Source: an uncultured bacterium
GTDB taxonomy: Bacteria > Patescibacteriota > Minisyncoccia > Phycocordibacterales > PALSA-1337
Reading direction: 5' to 3'
Assembly: GCA_903826185.1 (NCBI GenBank)
Contig: CAIKDL010000054.1
Coordinates: 1 to 8,567, forward strand
Length of the DNA: 8,567 nt
A model generated the notes under the pieces. The model was given only the letters and a program-made list of their open reading frames with translations. It was not told the DNA's origin and did no database searches. Shown one piece after another: positions 5,444 to 8,567 of this stretch. Every line of letters starts with the position of its first letter. Positions within the stretch are counted from its first letter, which is position 1. The translations under genes and the position numbers were made by a program.

Positions 5444-5479
5444 TGGACCGTAACCATAATAAGCTATATTACGTTTTCT

Positions 5480-6031
5480 ATGTTAGATGGCGAGGAAAAA
5501 ATAATAAAATGCGCCGTCGGGGGGGATTCCTCGGCTTTTGGCGTCCTGTATGATCATTATCAGCCGATGATTTATCGGTTTGCATTGGTCAAAATGGGGG
5601 GTCGTGAGGAGGCCGAGGATCTCACCCATCAGGTTTTTTTGTCGGCATGGCAGAATATCGGAAAATATAAGGATTTGGGCCATCCGTTTTCAAGCTGGCT
5701 TTATCAGATAGCAAAGAACCAGATAGTGGATTACTATCGTTCAAAGAAGAATGATATAAGCCTTGATAACAGCGATGCAGAACTTTTCGTTTCTTCTGCG
5801 ACGGAGCCCGTTGATATTCCGATGAGACTTGCTATGGAAAAGGTTTTCATTGCGATAAAGAAGCTGAAGCCGGAATATCAGGATGTTGTGATGCTGAGAT
5901 TCGTTGAAGACGTTTCTTTGCGTGACACCGCACAGGCGTTGAAAAAAACAGAAGGCGCCGTGAAATTAATGCAGCATCGCGCTATAAAAGAACTAAAAAA
6001 TATTCTTGGAGATACATTATCAAAAATATAG
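5480..6031 (+). CDS. ECF-like RNA polymerase sigma factor (sigma-70 family)
   Basis: A 183-residue two-domain sigma factor that would direct RNA polymerase to a specific promoter set. Region 2 spans about residues 16-90, with the core-binding segment AEDLTHQVFLSAWQNI (45-60) and the promoter-melting and -10 recognition segment FSSWLYQIAKNQIVDYYRSK (70-89). An acidic linker (about 91-117) follows. Region 4 spans about 118-175, with LKPEYQDVVMLRFVEDVSL and a helix-turn-helix (about 145-170, AQALKKTEGAVKLMQHRAIK) for the -35 element. Regions 1 and 3 are absent, as in group 4 (ECF) sigma factors. The membrane-protein gene follows after two bases, typical of a sigma and anti-sigma pair. The start has no Shine-Dalgarno. 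Targets are unknown. Confidence 0.9.
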   Translation: MLDGEEKIIKCAVGGDSSAFGVLYDHYQPMIYRFALVKMGGREEAEDLTHQVFLSAWQNIGKYKDLGHPFSSWLYQIAKNQIVDYYRSKKNDISLDNSDAELFVSSATEPVDIPMRLAMEKVFIAIKKLKPEYQDVVMLRFVEDVSLRDTAQALKKTEGAVKLMQHRAIKELKNILGDTLSKI

Positions 6032-6033
6032 TC

Positions 6034-6522
6034 ATGGAACTTTTTGAGATTATAAAACAATTTAAGATGATAATGCCTGACAAGGCGTTTACCGAGCGAT
6101 CGCGACGCGCTGTTTTGGCGTCGTTGCCTTTTGAAAGCCATGATTCATCCATGATGATTTTCAAAACGCGTCGTTTTATTTTCCGACTTCTCGAAACTGG
6201 CGTTGCGCTTTCTCTGGCGGGACTTTTTATTGTTCTTATCACGGGAGGTTTTTCCGGATCGACCATTTCTCCCGTTCGGTTTTCGGCAATCGATCCACAG
6301 ACGCTTCATGCTGAAGCGCAGGCGATTGATGCACAGATTGAACTTGCTTCTTTGAATTATTCCGAACCCGCCGCTGTTGCCGAATCGACTCAGAAGCTTG
6401 CAGCTTTCGTTAATAAGAAGATGAAAACGTCTTCTTCGACCGCATCTTCTGTTTCTTCAAGTACCGATATTTCTTCGTCTACGCTTTCAATCGATCAGGC
6501 GCTTCAAGAGCTTTCTCAATAG
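6034..6522 (+). CDS. Single-pass membrane protein, candidate anti-sigma factor
   Basis: A 162-residue protein whose start lies two bases after the sigma stop, without its own ribosome site, so translation is probably coupled. Residues 1-50 are a basic, likely cytoplasmic segment. Residues 52-71 form one transmembrane helix (ETGVALSLAGLFIVLITG). The outer part holds a helical stretch, IDPQTLHAEAQAIDAQIELA (86-105), a Ser/Thr-rich linker (133-152) and a short C-terminal helix. Position and topology match membrane anti-sigma factors, which hold the sigma through the cytoplasmic part and sense envelope signals outside. No zinc anti-sigma motif (HxxxCxxC) is present and the N-terminal part is short, so the function is inferred from context only. 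Confidence 0.8.
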   Translation: MELFEIIKQFKMIMPDKAFTERSRRAVLASLPFESHDSSMMIFKTRRFIFRLLETGVALSLAGLFIVLITGGFSGSTISPVRFSAIDPQTLHAEAQAIDAQIELASLNYSEPAAVAESTQKLAAFVNKKMKTSSSTASSVSSSTDISSSTLSIDQALQELSQ

Positions 6523-6547
6523 TCGCTTGATATGTGTTTTCGCTATT

Positions 6548-6569
6548 CAGCACGATGTGCTGTTTTTTT
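6548..6569 (+). terminator. Intrinsic terminator of the sigma-factor operon
   Basis: CAGCAC (6548-6553), a GAT loop, GTGCTG (6557-6562) and seven T residues. It lies 25 bases after the stop of the membrane-protein gene and separates the operon from the next gene. Confidence 0.9.
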
Positions 6570-6613
6570 ATCCATGCTCGACAGAGGGGGTGTTAAATGG
6601 TCTCAATCCGTGC

Positions 6614-6619
6614 TATAAT
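6614..6619 (+). promoter_or_regulatory. Consensus -10 box giving a leaderless start
   Basis: TATAAT is a perfect -10 match, eight bases before the ATG at 6628, so the transcript should begin at or within two bases of the start codon. The -35 is weak (TGTTAA at 6591-6596, 17-bp spacer). No Shine-Dalgarno site is visible. Confidence 0.55.
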
Positions 6620-6627
6620 GAAAGTCT

Positions 6628-7401
6628 ATGAAACACCAAAGATTTCTTGGAGTTGCATTGCTTATATCATCTTTTTACTCCGTTGCTGGGGGGTTTCCCT
6701 TCGTTGCGCGCGCCGCAGATAACTGCGTGATTTCTCATGATGATCTTGCCGTCATCAGGGCTATTCAATCGAATCCAAATCTTGGCTATCTCGAAGAAAT
6801 AAACCAGGAACTCGCCGCTCGAAAGAAACTTTTATCGAGGATAATTATCTGTGCAAGAGGGGATGCCCGGTCTTTGCATGCAACGATGGATGCTGTTTCG
6901 GTAAATTCTGCGGATGAGAACATCAAGAATCAACTTTCGGGGAAAATAGATGATGCGATCAATTATTATAATATCGAACTCGAAAAACTTAATGGATCGG
7001 GAATATTGGGAAGTGAACAGATTGCGCAGGAGGTTCTTTCCTGGCGTGCGAATACATACGCACAGTTGAGCAGCAACGTTGATAATTTTATTTTATGGTC
7101 GCAAAACCAAGATCTTTTCAGGGTGGCTTCTGATCGTATGGCACAGATTTCTCCAATGGTTTCTTTCTTGTCTCAATCAGGAAACGGAGATCTCGCGAGC
7201 GCTTTTGCATCTACTCAGACTTCGTTTAATACTGCGAAGAATGAAAATGCTTCGGCGCGGTTGGCGCTCTCAGAGTTTTTATCTCCCGATCAGACATTGG
7301 CAGCAATCAAGCAATCGCTTCAATCACTTTCCGAGACCTATCAAGACTTCTTCAATGTAAGCGACGTTATTCAGAAATTACTTTCCGGAGGAAGCAAATA
7401 A
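6628..7401 (+). CDS. Secreted helical protein of unknown function
   Basis: A 257-residue protein I cannot assign to a named family. Residues 1-29 or 1-30 are a signal peptide (KHQR, hydrophobic core, FVARAA cleavage site). The mature part is almost wholly alpha-helical. A central segment, DDAINYYNIELEKL (108-121) followed by IAQEVLSWRANTYAQL (132-147), resembles conserved hypothetical secreted proteins I associate with Parcubacteria; this is from memory and untested. The mature protein has only two cysteines, C33 and C76, which could form a disulfide. There is no transmembrane segment after the signal and no lipobox. It follows the sigma operon but has its own promoter and terminator, so a link to that regulon is only possible. 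The ATG at 6628 gives a complete signal peptide. Confidence 0.8.
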   Translation: MKHQRFLGVALLISSFYSVAGGFPFVARAADNCVISHDDLAVIRAIQSNPNLGYLEEINQELAARKKLLSRIIICARGDARSLHATMDAVSVNSADENIKNQLSGKIDDAINYYNIELEKLNGSGILGSEQIAQEVLSWRANTYAQLSSNVDNFILWSQNQDLFRVASDRMAQISPMVSFLSQSGNGDLASAFASTQTSFNTAKNENASARLALSEFLSPDQTLAAIKQSLQSLSETYQDFFNVSDVIQKLLSGGSK

Positions 7402-7415
7402 GATTTTTTCGTAGT

Positions 7416-7448
7416 AAAAAAATCCACGAATTTAATCGTGGATTTTTT
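7416..7448. terminator. Bidirectional terminator between convergent genes
   Basis: A run of seven A, then TCCACGA (7423-7429) pairing with TCGTGGA (7436-7442) around ATTTAA, then six T. A-run and T-run on opposite sides allow it to end the plus-strand secreted-protein gene and the minus-strand glycine-rich gene. Confidence 0.85.
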
Positions 7449-7449
7449 G

Positions 7450-8567
7450 TTAGATTTGATAACGAATGATAACAATGCCCGAACCGCCAGCTGCGCCATT
7501 ATATCCAGCTGAATAAGAAGCGTGCTCGCCGCCCCCACCTCCACCGCCAGTGTTTGGCGTGCCAGCGGTAGCTGCCGTTGTATAAGTACCAGCGGTTCCG
7601 CCACCGCCAAGTCCTCCATATACTAATGCCGGAGTGCCATTATTGGCGTCCCATGCTCCGCCACCACCTCCACCGTAATATGTTAACGTCCCCGAAATAT
7701 TATATGTTAATCCATTGCCACCGCGACCATATGGTGCACTACCCCCACCACTAACTCCCGCTTCACCGGCACCGCCACCTCCTCCAGCGTTAGAACCAGC
7801 GTTTCCTCCGCTATTGCCTTGTCCAGTAGTTCCTGCTGCGCCATTTTGACCACCATTATCTCCGCCGCCAGCAATGGGGCCACCACCACCACTTCCGCCA
7901 GATGATGGAGCTTGAGTGTAGTTTGATCCGCCACCTCCGCCGCCAATAGCGGTTAGTGCTCCAAAAATGGAATTTCCTCCGTTTCCTCCGCTTGTTGACC
8001 CGCCAATTCCACCACTTCCACCAGTTCCAACTGTTACGGTATAACTTTGGTTAGAAACGGCGTAAATAGAATTATAAATTACTCCGCCGCCGCCACCTCC
8101 ACCAGCATAATGCCCGCCGCCGCCGCCACCTCCACCAGCGACCATGAGAATTTCAATATTCCCTCCTGCGGTAACGGTAAATGTGCCACTTGTCGTAAAA
8201 GTATGAATACGATATCCGCCAATGTCAGCGACCGTGCCGCCCGTTGCGGATACGCCACTGATACCAAACCATGTAGCTCCATTATAAAACTCCACTTTCG
8301 ATGTATCGGTGTTAAATCGCATCATGCCAATTGCGGGAGTTGAAGGACGCTGCGCCGTGGTGCCAACTGGCATCTTCATTGATCCTGTGCCGCTTACGTC
8401 TAATGTTGCGGCTGGGTTCGCTGTTCCGATGCCAATATTGCCACTTGATAAAACATTTAAGATATTAGTTGTGGTTGCAACGGAAAATAAAGTCGCTGGC
8501 GTGCTCGTTCCTATCCCCACATTTCCTGCGGTGTAGTACATAGAGGTTCCACTCAAGAGCCAGAAGA
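7450..8567 (-). CDS. Glycine-rich surface or fibre-like protein, 5'-truncated by the window edge
   Basis: The frame stays open to the right edge (reading FWLLSGTSMYY), so the TTG at 8556 is internal and the true start lies outside. About 371 C-terminal residues are seen, ending at TAA 7450-7452. The N-terminal part carries GNVGIGTSTP and GNIGIGTANP repeats with LDVSGTGSMKMPVGTT, typical of long repetitive stalk proteins and tail-fibre-like proteins. Next come MRFNTDTSKVEFYNGATW and a short beta domain, GGYRIHTFTTSGTFTVTAGG. From about 8166 to the end it is a glycine-rich domain full of G4 to G8 runs, closing with GGSGIVIIRYQI, a common ending of this domain type. No intramolecular chaperone domain is present at the C-terminus. 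The domain types suggest extracellular display and possible adhesion; the partner is unknown. Confidence 0.82.
   Translation of the reverse strand, partial: FWLLSGTSMYYTAGNVGIGTSTPATLFSVATTTNILNVLSSGNIGIGTANPAATLDVSGTGSMKMPVGTTAQRPSTPAIGMMRFNTDTSKVEFYNGATWFGISGVSATGGTVADIGGYRIHTFTTSGTFTVTAGGNIEILMVAGGGGGGGGHYAGGGGGGGVIYNSIYAVSNQSYTVTVGTGGSGGIGGSTSGGNGGNSIFGALTAIGGGGGGSNYTQAPSSGGSGGGGPIAGGGDNGGQNGAAGTTGQGNSGGNAGSNAGGGGGAGEAGVSGGGSAPYGRGGNGLTYNISGTLTYYGGGGGGAWDANNGTPALVYGGLGGGGTAGTYTTAATAGTPNTGGGGGGGEHASYSAGYNGAAGGSGIVIIRYQI

Noticed and set aside
8079..8556. Plus-strand and alternate minus-strand frames, and the TTG at 8556 as a start codon
   Set aside because: The glycine-rich frame is open to the window edge with a typical continuing sequence, so the TTG is internal; the other frames are shadows of GGN codon runs.

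Overview
The window looks like a chromosomal piece of an uncultivated ultrasmall bacterium of the Patescibacteria (Candidate Phyla Radiation), most likely Parcubacteria-like. The assignment is inferred from gene types: a giant secreted protein with signal peptide, short coiled coil, peptidoglycan-binding domain and repeated beta-sandwiches; a glycine-rich surface protein with GNVGIGT-type repeats; a small sigma factor paired with a one-pass membrane protein; and few clear Shine-Dalgarno sites. The standard genetic code fits: the TGA ends the GIY-YIG gene where its family normally ends, and other genes end in TAA or TAG.

Layout. 1-513 has no convincing gene but is rich in RNA-like secondary structure: several hairpins, a terminator at 304-332, then two long hairpins (347-414 and 447-480) that look like the 5' leader of the next gene. 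514-3975 encodes the 1153-residue surface protein, closed by a palindromic repeat and a strong terminator (4106-4138). 3976-4860 is a repeat-rich island: four dispersed palindromes, a small GIY-YIG nuclease gene (4305-4589) bracketed by inverted copies of one palindrome family, and a cluster of a second repeat family with a perfect 21-bp inverted repeat. 4864-5338 is the HU gene with promoter and terminator. 5355-6569 is a two-gene operon: an ECF-like sigma factor and a membrane protein that is a plausible anti-sigma partner. 6614-7401 is a secreted helical protein of unknown function with its own promoter, apparently leaderless. A bidirectional terminator (7416-7448) separates it from a convergent minus-strand gene that runs off the right edge (7450-8567), encoding the C-terminal part of a glycine-rich surface protein.

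How it fits together. Most of the coding capacity concerns the cell envelope: two large surface proteins, a secreted helical protein and a membrane-linked sigma factor that could respond to envelope state. HU is a housekeeping nucleoid protein. The strongest candidates for something undescribed are the two-hairpin leader before the surface-protein gene and the GIY-YIG gene bracketed by palindromes. All functional statements rest on reading the sequence; no database search, folding or covariation test was run.
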